44,717 nucleotides of DNA, taken from assembly GCA_023399035.1 (NCBI GenBank), contig JAEWQX010000010.1:1-44717 (forward strand), written 5' to 3'. This document shows, piece after piece, positions 16,673-25,351 of this stretch. The stretch's first letter is position 1. Each line of letters starts with the position of its first letter. The translations under genes and the position numbers were made by a program. Source of the DNA: Bacillota bacterium. GTDB taxonomy: Bacteria > Bacillota > Clostridia > Clostridiales > Clostridiaceae. The notes below the pieces were generated by a model. That model saw only the letters and a program-made list of their open reading frames with translations. It made no database searches and was not told the DNA's origin.

Positions 16673-16941
16673 AGTAAATATTTTACAATTAATTTATGGT
16701 TTTATTAAACTATATTATATTGATTCTAAGTGTAAAAATTTGGATCACATAAACTATATAATGTAGTTTTGCATGATAATTGCAAGGCTATTGAAAAAAC
16801 TATATAATATATTTGTTTAAATTTATATGTGACAATGAAATATTAATGTTGAGTTGCATAAGAAAGTTCTTATGATATGTTGAAGATTTATTATTAATAT
16901 TTATATATAATAAAGTTACTATTTAGAAAGGGTGAAGGGGA

Positions 16942-17646
16942 ATGTTATCACCAACAGCAGTTAAAATAATAAATTTGTTACCAGAGAGTGTTTTTATAAG
17001 CTTAGCAAAGAAGCTGGCTGACAGATATATTAAAAAATATGCCAATTTAAGTGTAAAGGGACTTGAAAAAATTGACGGTGTTAAGAAGCCAAGAATATTT
17101 GTATGCAATCACTTGAGTAATTCTGATGGATTGATCTTAAATAAGGTACTTAAGGAGAAAAGTGATCCTTACTTCATTGCAGGAGTTAAATTATCAAATG
17201 ATCCTATAACAAATATAGGAACAAAAATAGTAAAGAACATTGCAATAAAACCAAATTCTGCTGATAAGGATGCAATAACTAAGGTTGTGAAGACTTTAAA
17301 AGCGGGAAATGATATTGTTATTTTTCCTGAAGGAACAAGAAGCAGGACTGGAGCAATGATTGAAGGGAAAAAAGGTATTTTACTATTTGCGAGAATGTCA
17401 AAGGCAGAAATAATACCTATAGGAATGTCAGGCACAGAGAAGCTTCTACCTATAAGCAAAGATGGAAACATGGGAGGAGAAAAGTGGCACCAATCTGATG
17501 TTACTGTTAATATAGGAGATAAAATTGAATTTCCTCCAAAAGAAAAAGATGAAGATAAACATGAATATGAGGATAGATGTATGGACATACTAATGAGAAG
17601 TATAGCCGCACTTTTACCTGCGGATTACAGAGGCGTTTATAAATAA
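16942..17646 (+). CDS. plsC: 1-acyl-sn-glycerol-3-phosphate acyltransferase
   Basis: The 234-residue protein has the acyltransferase H-x4-D motif at His57-Asp62 (NHLSNSD) and the FPEGTRSR block at residues 128-135. A later IPIGMSGTE block matches motif IV. It should acylate lysophosphatidic acid at the membrane to give phosphatidic acid. It lacks long hydrophobic helices, so it is probably peripheral. GGGTGAAGGGG precedes the ATG. The 269-bp gap before it contains a small perfect palindrome (16857-16874) but no convincing promoter. nth follows after 12 bp. Confidence 0.92.
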   Translation: MLSPTAVKIINLLPESVFISLAKKLADRYIKKYANLSVKGLEKIDGVKKPRIFVCNHLSNSDGLILNKVLKEKSDPYFIAGVKLSNDPITNIGTKIVKNIAIKPNSADKDAITKVVKTLKAGNDIVIFPEGTRSRTGAMIEGKKGILLFARMSKAEIIPIGMSGTEKLLPISKDGNMGGEKWHQSDVTVNIGDKIEFPPKEKDEDKHEYEDRCMDILMRSIAALLPADYRGVYK

Positions 17647-17658
17647 GGAGCAGATTTA

Positions 17659-18279
17659 ATGAAAGCAAGGACAAAGAAAATTGTAGAGATTTTAAAAGAA
17701 ACTTATCCAGATGCAAAATGCGAATTAAATTATGACACACCACTTCAGCTTCTCGTTGCAACTGTTTTATCTGCACAGACTACAGATAAAAAGGTTAATG
17801 AAGTAACTGAAGGTTTATTTAGGGATTATCCTGATTTAGATGCATTTCTTACAATTACAAATGATGAGCTTGAAGAAAGAATAAAGCAGATTGGACTGTA
17901 TAGAAATAAGTCAAAAAATCTGGTTTTAATGTTTAGACAGATAAAAGAAAACTTTAATGGAGAAGTTCCTAAGACTATGGAGGGGATAACATCTCTTGCA
18001 GGAGCAGGCAGAAAAACAGCTAATGTGGTCTTATCAAATGCATTTGGTGTGCCATCAATAGCAGTTGATACTCATGTATTCAGAGTTGCAAATCGTCTTG
18101 GTCTTGCAGATAGCGATAATGTTCTTGAAGTTGAAAAGCAGCTTCAAAAAGAGCTTCCTAAAGAGGAATGGACATTAATGCATCATTTGCTGATTTTCCA
18201 TGGAAGAAGATGCTGTATTGCAAGGAAACCCAAGTGTGAGGAATGTCCATTAAATCATATATGTAAATATGAAAGATAA
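17659..18279 (+). CDS. nth: Endonuclease III
   Basis: The 206-residue protein is a full-length helix-hairpin-helix base excision DNA glycosylase/AP lyase. The hairpin motif LAGAGRKTA contains catalytic Lys119; catalytic Asp137 lies in VDTHV. The C-terminal 4Fe-4S loop is intact with Cys186, Cys193, Cys196 and Cys202 (spacing 6-2-5). It removes oxidised pyrimidines from DNA. AAGGAG overlaps the plsC stop, and the 12-bp gap suggests a two-gene operon that ends at the hairpin at 18288. Confidence 0.96.
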   Translation: MKARTKKIVEILKETYPDAKCELNYDTPLQLLVATVLSAQTTDKKVNEVTEGLFRDYPDLDAFLTITNDELEERIKQIGLYRNKSKNLVLMFRQIKENFNGEVPKTMEGITSLAGAGRKTANVVLSNAFGVPSIAVDTHVFRVANRLGLADSDNVLEVEKQLQKELPKEEWTLMHHLLIFHGRRCCIARKPKCEECPLNHICKYER

Positions 18280-18287
18280 GATCCAAT

Positions 18288-18328
18288 GAACCACTTTTAG
18301 AAAAAACTAATTATATGGTGGTTCTTTT
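18288..18328 (+). terminator. Terminator of plsC-nth
   Basis: GAACCAC (18288-18294) pairs with GTGGTTC (18318-18324) over a long A/T loop, followed by TTTT. Confidence 0.65.
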
Positions 18329-18385
18329 ATTTGTTTCAAATTTTTATTACAATAAGCTTATGAAGAAAATACTGGAGGGAAATAA

Positions 18386-19291
18386 ATGAAAATCGGAGTT
18401 ATAATGGGTGGTATTTCATCAGAAAGAGAAATATCGTTAAATAGTGGAAGATCAATCGTTGAAAACATTAACAAAGATAAATATGAAGTTGAAGCAATTG
18501 TTATAGATAAAAAAGAAGACATAATAACAAAAGTTAAAGGAATAGATTTTGCACTTTTAGCATTACATGGGCAGTTTGGTGAAGATGGAACTGTTCAGGC
18601 AGTTCTTCAGACTTTAGGAATTCCATACTCAGGATGTGGACCTTTAAGCAGTGCTATGTGTATGGATAAGGATGTTACAAAGTCTGTACTTCAAGCAGCT
18701 AAAATAAGAACAGCACCTTGGATTAATTTATCTAAAAATGACAAAATAGATTATGATGCTATTAAGGCTATGGAATATCCTGTAGTAGTTAAACCTACTC
18801 ATGGAGGTTCGAGTGTTGCTACATTTGTAGTAAAGGAAGAAAAAGAAATTGAAAAATGCGTAGAAGAAGCATTTAAATGGGACAGTGAAGTTATGATTGA
18901 AAAATTTATTAAAGGTGATGAAATAACATGTCCTGTATATGGAGATAAAATGCTTCCTGTAATTGCAATAAAGCCAAAAGCTGAGTTCTTTGATTTTGCA
19001 TCAAAATATAATGATGGAGGTGCAGAAGAAATAGTTGTAGAACTGGAAAAGAGCTTACATGAAGAAGTAGAAAAAATGGCATTAGCTACTTATAAGGCTT
19101 TAAAATGTGAAGTTTATGCTAGAGTTGATATGATAGTTACATCTGATGGAACTCCATATATATTAGAAGTAAATACACTTCCAGGTATGACAAAGAATAG
19201 CTTGATTCCAAAGAGTGCAGCAGCAGTAAATATTGATTTTGCACAGCTTGTAGATATGATAATAGAAGATTCAATGAAGATTTCAAGATAA
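18386..19291 (+). CDS. ddl: D-alanine--D-alanine ligase
   Basis: The 301-residue ATP-grasp ligase joins two D-alanines for peptidoglycan. The N-terminal GGISSEREISL block, the ALHGQFGEDGT block, the ATP-grasp GGSSVATF loop and the C-terminal EVNTLPGMT metal site are all present. The substrate loop contains ASKYNDGG; the Tyr after Lys is the residue kept in D-Ala-D-Ala ligases and absent from VanA-type D-lactate ligases, so this should be a housekeeping enzyme. GGAGGG upstream supports the start. It lies directly before a VanR/VanS-like pair, but a terminator at 19393 separates them. Confidence 0.95.
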   Translation: MKIGVIMGGISSEREISLNSGRSIVENINKDKYEVEAIVIDKKEDIITKVKGIDFALLALHGQFGEDGTVQAVLQTLGIPYSGCGPLSSAMCMDKDVTKSVLQAAKIRTAPWINLSKNDKIDYDAIKAMEYPVVVKPTHGGSSVATFVVKEEKEIEKCVEEAFKWDSEVMIEKFIKGDEITCPVYGDKMLPVIAIKPKAEFFDFASKYNDGGAEEIVVELEKSLHEEVEKMALATYKALKCEVYARVDMIVTSDGTPYILEVNTLPGMTKNSLIPKSAAAVNIDFAQLVDMIIEDSMKISR

Positions 19292-19300
19292 TATTAATAT

Positions 19301-19335
19301 AGTTAGCAGTTAACACTTAACAGTTAACAGTTGAT
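19301..19335. repeat. Five-unit degenerate heptamer repeat
   Basis: The units AGTTAGC, AGTTAAC, ACTTAAC, AGTTAAC and AGTTGAT have no gaps and start 9 bp after the ddl stop. Unit order matches the 14911 element: the third unit departs most and the fifth is AGTTGA plus one base. Confidence 0.6.
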
Positions 19336-19392
19336 GATTAAAATTTTTTAGAATTAAGGATATATGGATTTTTAATTACAATAAATAAGAGA

Positions 19393-19434
19393 AAATGAAC
19401 TGTAGTTTAAATATTAAGACTGCAGTTCATTTTT
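19393..19434 (+). terminator. Terminator after ddl
   Basis: AAATGAACTGTAGT pairs with ACTGCAGTTCATTT over a 12-nt loop and is followed by a T-run. Confidence 0.8.
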
Positions 19435-19617
19435 GCTGTATTAGCAAAGTATAACATTTTGTCTTTTTGAAGCTTAGTGCTGCCAACTAAATTAAAATTA
19501 CTATTTCAGAAAAATTTAAGAAGTTATGGTACTTTTATTAAGGAGTTTAGGCTAAAATTAAAATATACAGTAGATTTAATTCATATAAAATTAGATAACT
19601 TGGAGGAAGAAACATAT

Positions 19618-20325
19618 ATGGAAAATGGTAATATTTTAATTGTTGATGACGAAAAAGAAATAAGGGATTTAGTTGAAATATATTTAAAAAGTGAAGGGTA
19701 CAATACACTACAGGCATGTGATGGTCTTGAAGCTATTAATATAGTTGAAAATAACGAAGTGGATCTTGTTATACTTGATGTCATGATGCCAAATTTGAAT
19801 GGAATAGAAACATGCTTAAAAATAAGAGAAATGAAGGAAATGCCAATAATAATGCTCTCTGCTAAAAGTGAGGATATTGATAAAATATTAGGACTTAATA
19901 TGGGAGCAGATGACTACCTAACAAAGCCTTTTAATCCGTTGGAACTTGTTGCAAGAGTAAAATCCCAGCTTAGGAGATTTTATAAATTTGGAAGCAAGCA
20001 GGATAGCGGAGCAAAAGAAGATGAAAATGTAATAAGAATTGAAGATTTGACAATAAATCTTGAAACACATGAAGTTAAGCTTGGAGATAAATTATTGAAG
20101 CTTACTCCAACAGAATTTGATATATTATCATTACTTGCAAAGAGTCGTGGAAAGGTATTTTCAATAGAAAATATTTATGAAAGTGTATGGAATCAGGAAT
20201 TTATGACTTCAGATAATACTGTTATGGTTCATATAAGAAAAATAAGAGAAAAAATTGAAAGCGATCCTAGAAATCCTAGGTTTATAAAAACTGTATGGGG
20301 GGTAGGATATAAGATTGAAAAATAA
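19618..20325 (+). CDS. VanR-like OmpR family response regulator
   Basis: The protein is 235 residues from ATG 19618, placed by GGAGGA at 19602; the frame extends upstream to 19477, but that part has no site and looks non-coding. The receiver domain has the acidic pair in VDDEKEIRDL, phospho-acceptor Asp54 (ILDVMMP) and the Lys of TKPF. The C-terminal winged helix ends in TVWGVGYKIEK. The N-terminal block, the LGLNMGADDY segment and this C-terminus closely resemble VanR of glycopeptide resistance operons. The partner kinase overlaps it by 11 bp. It probably senses envelope stress; target genes are not evident, though GH25 and VanW genes follow. Confidence 0.92.
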   Translation: MENGNILIVDDEKEIRDLVEIYLKSEGYNTLQACDGLEAINIVENNEVDLVILDVMMPNLNGIETCLKIREMKEMPIIMLSAKSEDIDKILGLNMGADDYLTKPFNPLELVARVKSQLRRFYKFGSKQDSGAKEDENVIRIEDLTINLETHEVKLGDKLLKLTPTEFDILSLLAKSRGKVFSIENIYESVWNQEFMTSDNTVMVHIRKIREKIESDPRNPRFIKTVWGVGYKIEK

Positions 20326-21826
20326 TAGTAAGTTTAAAAATAAGATGAAAACTAACATTAATAAATCGTATACGAAAGTTATAGATTATATAGAATACAT
20401 CATATCTGCTATAAAAAAGAAAATAGAAAAAAGTATACGATTTGAACTTATGATTGTAATAGGAATATGTTTTCTTATATCTTTCTTTTTTTATAGCTTC
20501 ACGAATAATTTTCTTAAGAGGGAATATACAGAACCTCAGATATCTTATGATTACGATTCTGTTGAGAGACTAGCAAGTGATCTTGCAAGTGATATAGAAA
20601 GTCAGGACTTATTATTAGATGATAAGGATGCACTTAATGAAACTTTAAGTACAGTTCCTCATACTGACAAATGCTATATTACAGATCTTGATGGAAACGT
20701 ACTTTTTAAAACAGATGGAGTATCAGAAGAAACTATTGATATATATAGTGCGTTAAAAGATGCTATGACAAGTTCGAGTTATGAAAAAATTGGTGTGGTA
20801 AAAGAAAAGAAATATATAATGCCGCTAAAGATTGGCAGTGATCGTGTTTACTTAATATACAGCAAAGTTCCAGAAGCAACTATAACTTATACTACAATAA
20901 GTAAATCAAATTCATCGTTAGCAGTATTCCTAACATGTATTGTATTTATTATTTCATTTGTAATAATAACTAATAATAAAATGAAATATTTAGATGAAAT
21001 TGCTATAGGATTAAAAATAATAGCAAGCGGAAACCTTAATTACAGGATTGAAGAAAGAGGAACAGATGAAATAAAGAATATAGCCTATAACATAAATTAT
21101 ATGGCAAAGGAAATAGGTGAAAAAATAAATGCAGAAAGAGATGCAGAAAAAACAAAGACTGATCTTATAACAAATGTTTCACATGATTTAAGAACCCCAT
21201 TAACATCAGTAATGGGCTATATAGGTCTTGTAATTCAAAGGAGATATAAAGATGAAAACGAAATGGATGAATATTTAAATGTAGCATTTAATAAGGCTAA
21301 AAGACTAAAGGTGCTTATTGATGATTTATTTGAATATACAAAATACAATAACAATGGAATAACACTGAATAAGAGTCAGGTTAATTTATCAGAATTTTTA
21401 TCTCAGCTTATTGAAGAACTGATGCCTATGCTCGATGAAAATAATCTTACAGTATTTAAAAAATTTGAGTGTGAAAAAGCTCTTGTTTTAATCGATCCTA
21501 TTAAAATGCTAAGAGTATTTGAAAACTTATTAACCAATGCTATCAAATATTCATATAAGCCAGGTGAAATAATTATAGGATTATACAAGAACGATAATAA
21601 AGCTGTAGTTGTATTTAGAAATAAGGGTGAGCATCTTCCAAAAGAAAAGACTGATAAGCTGTTTGACAGATTTTACAGAGTTGATGAATCAAGAAATACA
21701 AGCACTGGAGGCTCTGGACTTGGTCTTGCAATATCAAAGAACATTGTTGAACTTCACGGTGGAAAGATATGGGCTGATTCAATAGGAAATAATATAAGTT
21801 TTTACGTTGAATTAGATATAGTATAA
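20315..21826 (+). CDS. VanS-like sensor histidine kinase
   Basis: The 503-residue kinase starts at TTG 20315, inside the end of the regulator gene, so translation is coupled. It has a basic N-terminal tail (about 1-43), TM1 (about 44-63), an extracellular sensor region of about 130 residues, TM2 (about 192-212) and a HAMP linker. The phosphorylated His is residue 290 in SHDLRTPLTS, followed by the ATPase N box (ENLLTNAIKYS) and G boxes (GGSGLGLAISKN). The DHp and catalytic parts resemble VanS. Unlike classical VanS it has a large extracytoplasmic domain, so the signal may differ. Confidence 0.92.
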   Translation: MKNNSKFKNKMKTNINKSYTKVIDYIEYIISAIKKKIEKSIRFELMIVIGICFLISFFFYSFTNNFLKREYTEPQISYDYDSVERLASDLASDIESQDLLLDDKDALNETLSTVPHTDKCYITDLDGNVLFKTDGVSEETIDIYSALKDAMTSSSYEKIGVVKEKKYIMPLKIGSDRVYLIYSKVPEATITYTTISKSNSSLAVFLTCIVFIISFVIITNNKMKYLDEIAIGLKIIASGNLNYRIEERGTDEIKNIAYNINYMAKEIGEKINAERDAEKTKTDLITNVSHDLRTPLTSVMGYIGLVIQRRYKDENEMDEYLNVAFNKAKRLKVLIDDLFEYTKYNNNGITLNKSQVNLSEFLSQLIEELMPMLDENNLTVFKKFECEKALVLIDPIKMLRVFENLLTNAIKYSYKPGEIIIGLYKNDNKAVVVFRNKGEHLPKEKTDKLFDRFYRVDESRNTSTGGSGLGLAISKNIVELHGGKIWADSIGNNISFYVELDIV

Positions 21827-21915
21827 ATAAAAACCTCATATTTCTTAAATAATAGGTACTTTTTTCTGTGAATATTAATATTTATATTAGAGAAGTATTT
21901 TTATTTGGAGGAAAT

Positions 21916-22857
21916 ATGCAAGATAAAAACCCTAGAAGTCTATTTGGTATTGATATAAATGAATATACTCAAAATGTACAGTTCAATATATTGGCTACTA
22001 GAATAGATTTTTTATACTTAAGGTCATCTGGGTCTGGCTCAGGCAGATTCAGGGTAGATAAAAAATTTTTCGACTTTGTAAGATCAAGTCGAGAATACGG
22101 GATACCGGTAGGAGCATATCATTTTGGCGTTCCATCGTATGATCTTACTGATGCTGACAGACAGTGTGATGATTTTATTCAGGTTCTTCAGCAGGGATTT
22201 GGAAATAAGAATTATGGAGATTTATTCCCAGTACTTGATGTAGAAACACCTGTAGATAAATCTATATCAACTAAAACATTAATTGATTGGATTGACCGTT
22301 TTAGGAAGAGATTTGAAAAGAAAACAAGAAGAAGGCTTATGCTTTATACTGGTTTATTTTTTATTGAGTTATATGATAACTTTTATGTACCTGGAAGAGG
22401 CTATCCATTAAAGAATATGCTTCTTTGGATTGCAATGTATACTGATGTTCCAATCAACCCAAGCATTCCACCTGATATTGGGGGATGGACACGATGGAGA
22501 ATATGGCAGTATAGTGAAAATCAGATTGTCCGAGGTGTAGGAAATCCAGTTGATGCAAACTGGGGACCTAACAATATTTCACTTTTGATGCAGCCAGGTG
22601 ATATTACAGGGCTTACTGCAGCATTAAGAAATGGAAGTATATATGTCTCTTGGAATAAGAATAGTGATGCAGACTTATTAGGATACAATATATTTTTGAA
22701 TAAAGAATGGGTTGGAACAGTAGATGCAAACGATACAAATTATGTCATTAGTGCAGATAAAGTTAAAAGAATAACAACAAGGCCGTTGGAAGTGTCTATA
22801 GAAGCTTTTGATTATGATGGAGAAACTTCTAAAAATAGAACGAAAGTAAGAGTATGA
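21916..22857 (+). CDS. GH25 muramidase with C-terminal fibronectin III-like domain
   Basis: The protein is 313 residues from ATG 21916, preceded by GGAGGA at 21907 (close spacing). A GH25 lysozyme domain covers about residues 8-215, with the N-terminal FGIDINEY strand (Asp13), the central acidic pair Asp108/Glu110 in VLDVET and the WQYSE strand. Residues about 230-313 (ALRNGSIYVSWNK onward) look like one fibronectin III-type domain, a common carbohydrate or wall spacer. No signal peptide is visible, so export would need a holin, lysis or a non-classical route. It lies 89 bp after the VanS-like gene with no clear terminator, so it may be co-expressed. Confidence 0.88.
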   Translation: MQDKNPRSLFGIDINEYTQNVQFNILATRIDFLYLRSSGSGSGRFRVDKKFFDFVRSSREYGIPVGAYHFGVPSYDLTDADRQCDDFIQVLQQGFGNKNYGDLFPVLDVETPVDKSISTKTLIDWIDRFRKRFEKKTRRRLMLYTGLFFIELYDNFYVPGRGYPLKNMLLWIAMYTDVPINPSIPPDIGGWTRWRIWQYSENQIVRGVGNPVDANWGPNNISLLMQPGDITGLTAALRNGSIYVSWNKNSDADLLGYNIFLNKEWVGTVDANDTNYVISADKVKRITTRPLEVSIEAFDYDGETSKNRTKVRV

Positions 22858-22927
22858 TATGGGAGTATTATGATATATATTCCAGTGATAAGTGCTTTAA
22901 TTTCACTATCATAACTACAACAAAATG

Positions 22928-22936
22928 TGATATAAT
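22928..22936 (+). promoter_or_regulatory. Extended -10 promoter of the VanW gene
   Basis: TGA-TATAAT gives an extended -10 element at 22928-22936; no good -35 is seen. Transcription would start near 22943, exactly at the perfect palindrome. Confidence 0.5.
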
Positions 22937-22942
22937 AATAAT

Positions 22943-22980
22943 ATTGATGACAATTTATATTGATATAAATTGTCATCAAT
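22943..22980. promoter_or_regulatory. 38-nt perfect palindrome at the predicted VanW transcript start
   Basis: ATTGATGACAATTTATAT (22943-22960) and its exact complement (22963-22980) flank two bases. No T-run follows directly. It is either a repressor operator over the start site, a 5' RNA hairpin, or a terminator for the GH25 gene with a weak tail. Confidence 0.55.
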
Positions 22981-23131
22981 TATGTATTTTTACGAATTAA
23001 TATATTTTTTTACAACAATGTATAGTTTTCTGTATTTTATATATTAAACAATCTATAAATTTTATATTGGAATTATTATTTTATATAACTCAGGAAACAT
23101 ATATTTATATTTCTTGAAAGGGGATTAACAA

Positions 23132-24646
23132 GTGGAAAACGGTAGTGGGAGAAGAAAATCCTCAAGAAAAAGTGCTTTTGAAAGGAAGAAGACTGCACTT
23201 TTAATTGCAGGTACAACAGCAATAATACTTTGTGGATTGGCAGCATATTTTATGGCAGTAAGCAGCTCGGTTAAGAAATGGGATGAAAAAATATATCCAG
23301 GTGTAACTGTTCAAAACGTAAGTCTTGGGGGAATGACCAAAGATGAAGCTAAGATGAAGCTAAAACAGTCATTTGAAGGTGAAATAGACAATAAAGTTCT
23401 TCCAATAAATATAGAAGGAGAGACTTTTAACCTGAATTACTACGAAATATCTCCAACATATGATATTGATGGAACGGTTGAAGAAGCCGTCAACGTAGGA
23501 AAAGAACGTGGATTATTAGGAAAATACTTATGTATAAAGGGTAAAAAGGAAAATGAAATAGGACTTGCTTTCTCTTATGATGAAGAAAAATTGAAAGATT
23601 TTGAGAAAAAGGTTGTTGAAGAAGTTAATCAAGATCCAGTAGATGCTTCAATTAAGATTGTGGGAGATAAGATTGAAGTTAAACCAGAAGAAGATGGAAT
23701 TTGTGTAGATATCGATACTCTTGATTCAAAGATAAAAGAAAGATTAAATGGAAATTTAGATTCAGAAGATGCGTTGGATGTTGAAGCTGAAGTAACTAAG
23801 GCCAAGATAACATCTGAAGATTTATCAAAAATTAAAGATGTTATGGGATCATTTTCAACAAGCTACGGAACTTCTGCTGCAGGAAGAAGTCATAATATAG
23901 AACTTGCAACTAAGAATATTAATGGAACTATAGTTATGCCGGGAGATACTTTCAGTTTTAATGATGTCGTAGGTCCTAGAACTGAAGAAACAGGATTTCA
24001 GGAAGCAGGAACTTATGTGGGAAATAAAGTTGAACCGGGTATAGGCGGAGGCATATGTCAAGTATCAACTACTCTTTACAGAGCTGTTATGAGAGCAAAC
24101 ATAAGGTCTACTGAAAGAACAAATCATTCAATGGCAGTAGGATATGCACTTCCAGGATTAGATGCAACAGTTGCTTATGGATATTTGGATTATAAATTTA
24201 AAAATCCATACGATTTTCCTATATATATTCAAGGATATACATCAGGGAAGGTAGTTACATATAATATATACGGTGATAAGAGCGCATTAAATGGGAAGAC
24301 ATATGATATGGTGAATGAAATACTTGAAACACTTCCTCCTGAAACTAAAATAGTCGATGATCCTACTTTAAATGTAGGAACTGAAGTTAATGAAGGTGGA
24401 GGCATGACAGGATATAGAGCATCTGCATATCAGGTTACATATGAAAATGGTGTAGAAGTAAATAGAGAAAAGGTATCAACAGATACATACACTAAAGTTG
24501 ATGTAATAATTAAAAAAGGTACTAAACCAGTTACTCCACCTGAACCTGAAGTAAAACCAGAAGATGAAGCTGGTGAGACAGCGCCTGAAGATCAGCTTCC
24601 AGAAGTTACACCATCAACACCAGAACAGACAGTTCCACAGCAGTAA
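23132..24646 (+). CDS. VanW family membrane-anchored wall protein
   Basis: The 504-residue protein has a basic cytoplasmic N-terminus, one membrane helix (about residues 23-46), one or two putative peptidoglycan-binding (YoaR-like) repeats (about 55-230) and a VanW domain (about 250-390) with the conserved PGDTFSFNDVVGPRTEETG and GIGGGICQVSTTLYRA blocks. A G5-like segment follows, then a Pro/Glu-rich tail. The start is GTG 23132 with AAAGGGG at 23117. VanW domains occur in vancomycin clusters but also widely in Clostridia without resistance; their function is unknown. It is an extracytoplasmic wall-binding protein by topology. A very strong terminator follows. Confidence 0.9.
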   Translation: MENGSGRRKSSRKSAFERKKTALLIAGTTAIILCGLAAYFMAVSSSVKKWDEKIYPGVTVQNVSLGGMTKDEAKMKLKQSFEGEIDNKVLPINIEGETFNLNYYEISPTYDIDGTVEEAVNVGKERGLLGKYLCIKGKKENEIGLAFSYDEEKLKDFEKKVVEEVNQDPVDASIKIVGDKIEVKPEEDGICVDIDTLDSKIKERLNGNLDSEDALDVEAEVTKAKITSEDLSKIKDVMGSFSTSYGTSAAGRSHNIELATKNINGTIVMPGDTFSFNDVVGPRTEETGFQEAGTYVGNKVEPGIGGGICQVSTTLYRAVMRANIRSTERTNHSMAVGYALPGLDATVAYGYLDYKFKNPYDFPIYIQGYTSGKVVTYNIYGDKSALNGKTYDMVNEILETLPPETKIVDDPTLNVGTEVNEGGGMTGYRASAYQVTYENGVEVNREKVSTDTYTKVDVIIKKGTKPVTPPEPEVKPEDEAGETAPEDQLPEVTPSTPEQTVPQQ

Positions 24647-24713
24647 CTTCATAGTAGGTTTTAATAACTGTATTGATAAAGATGTGTCAGATAGATAGAA
24701 AATAATATTATAA

Positions 24714-24757
24714 AAAAGTCCGAAAAATTAATGTTGCAGTTAATTTTTCGGACTTTT
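24714..24757 (+). terminator. Terminator of the VanW gene
   Basis: An 18-bp perfect stem (24714-24731 and 24740-24757, containing AAAAGTCCGAAAAATTAA) has an 8-nt loop and ends in TTTT. The symmetric A/T flanks make it potentially bidirectional. Confidence 0.9.
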
Positions 24758-24790
24758 AAAATTCTTATGGATTAAATAAATATTGTGTTT

Positions 24791-24819
24791 TTGACTTGTA
24801 ATAAACCATATAGTATAAT
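24791..24819 (+). promoter_or_regulatory. SigA promoter of trmL-degV
   Basis: TTGACT (24791-24796), a 17-bp spacer and TATAAT (24814-24819) precede the gene by about 48 bp. Confidence 0.85.
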
Positions 24820-24867
24820 TTTAAAATAACTAATGTAATTTTTTATAATATAAAAGAGGGTGAAGTT

Positions 24868-25332
24868 TTGAATTTTAATATAGTATTATATCAACCTGAG
24901 ATTCCACAAAATACAGGTAATATAGCTAGAACATGTGTACTTACAGACTGTAAACTGCATTTAATAAAACCATTAGGATTTGATATAAATGAAAAACAAG
25001 TAAAAAGAGCTGGATTAGATTACTGGAGCGAATTAAATCTAGAAATTCATGAGAGCTATGAAGATTTCTTAGAGAAGTATGGTAATGAAAGAATATTCTT
25101 ATCAACTACTCATGAAACAGGAACTCATTACGATGAAATAGAATTCAAGTCGGGAGATTTTATTATGTTTGGAAGGGAAACTTGTGGTGTTCCACAAGAT
25201 GTTCATGAAAGACATAAAGGTTTAAGAGTACCTATGATAAAATCAAGTACTAGAAGTTTAAATTTATCAAATACTGTTGCAATAGTAGCTTATGAAGCTT
25301 TAAGACAAATAGGATTTCCGAATATGAAATAG
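24868..25332 (+). CDS. trmL: tRNA (cytidine/uridine-34-2'-O)-methyltransferase
   Basis: The 154-residue protein is a minimal SPOUT methyltransferase. Three SpoU motifs are clear: the N-terminal PEIPQNTGNIARTC, the central MFGRETCGVP and the C-terminal LNLSNTVAIVAYEALRQ, which form the SAM-binding knot. The length and motifs fit TrmL (YibK/CspR), which methylates the wobble ribose of certain leucine tRNAs. The start is TTG 24868 with AGAGGGTGA at 24855. degV follows within 20 bp on the same promoter. Confidence 0.93.
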   Translation: MNFNIVLYQPEIPQNTGNIARTCVLTDCKLHLIKPLGFDINEKQVKRAGLDYWSELNLEIHESYEDFLEKYGNERIFLSTTHETGTHYDEIEFKSGDFIMFGRETCGVPQDVHERHKGLRVPMIKSSTRSLNLSNTVAIVAYEALRQIGFPNMK

Positions 25333-25351
25333 ATGAAGAGGAATGAAGAGG

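Noticed and set aside
11936..19335. CRISPR arrays
   Set aside because: The repeats are 7- or 14-base units without spacers, and no cas genes occur.
19477..19617. N-terminal extension of the VanR-like regulator
   Set aside because: The receiver domain begins at 19618 behind a good ribosome site; the extension lacks a site and similarity to the family.
18386..24646. A vancomycin-resistance operon
   Set aside because: No vanH, vanA/B/D-type ligase or vanX is present and Ddl has the D-Ala substrate loop; only regulators and VanW resemble resistance genes.
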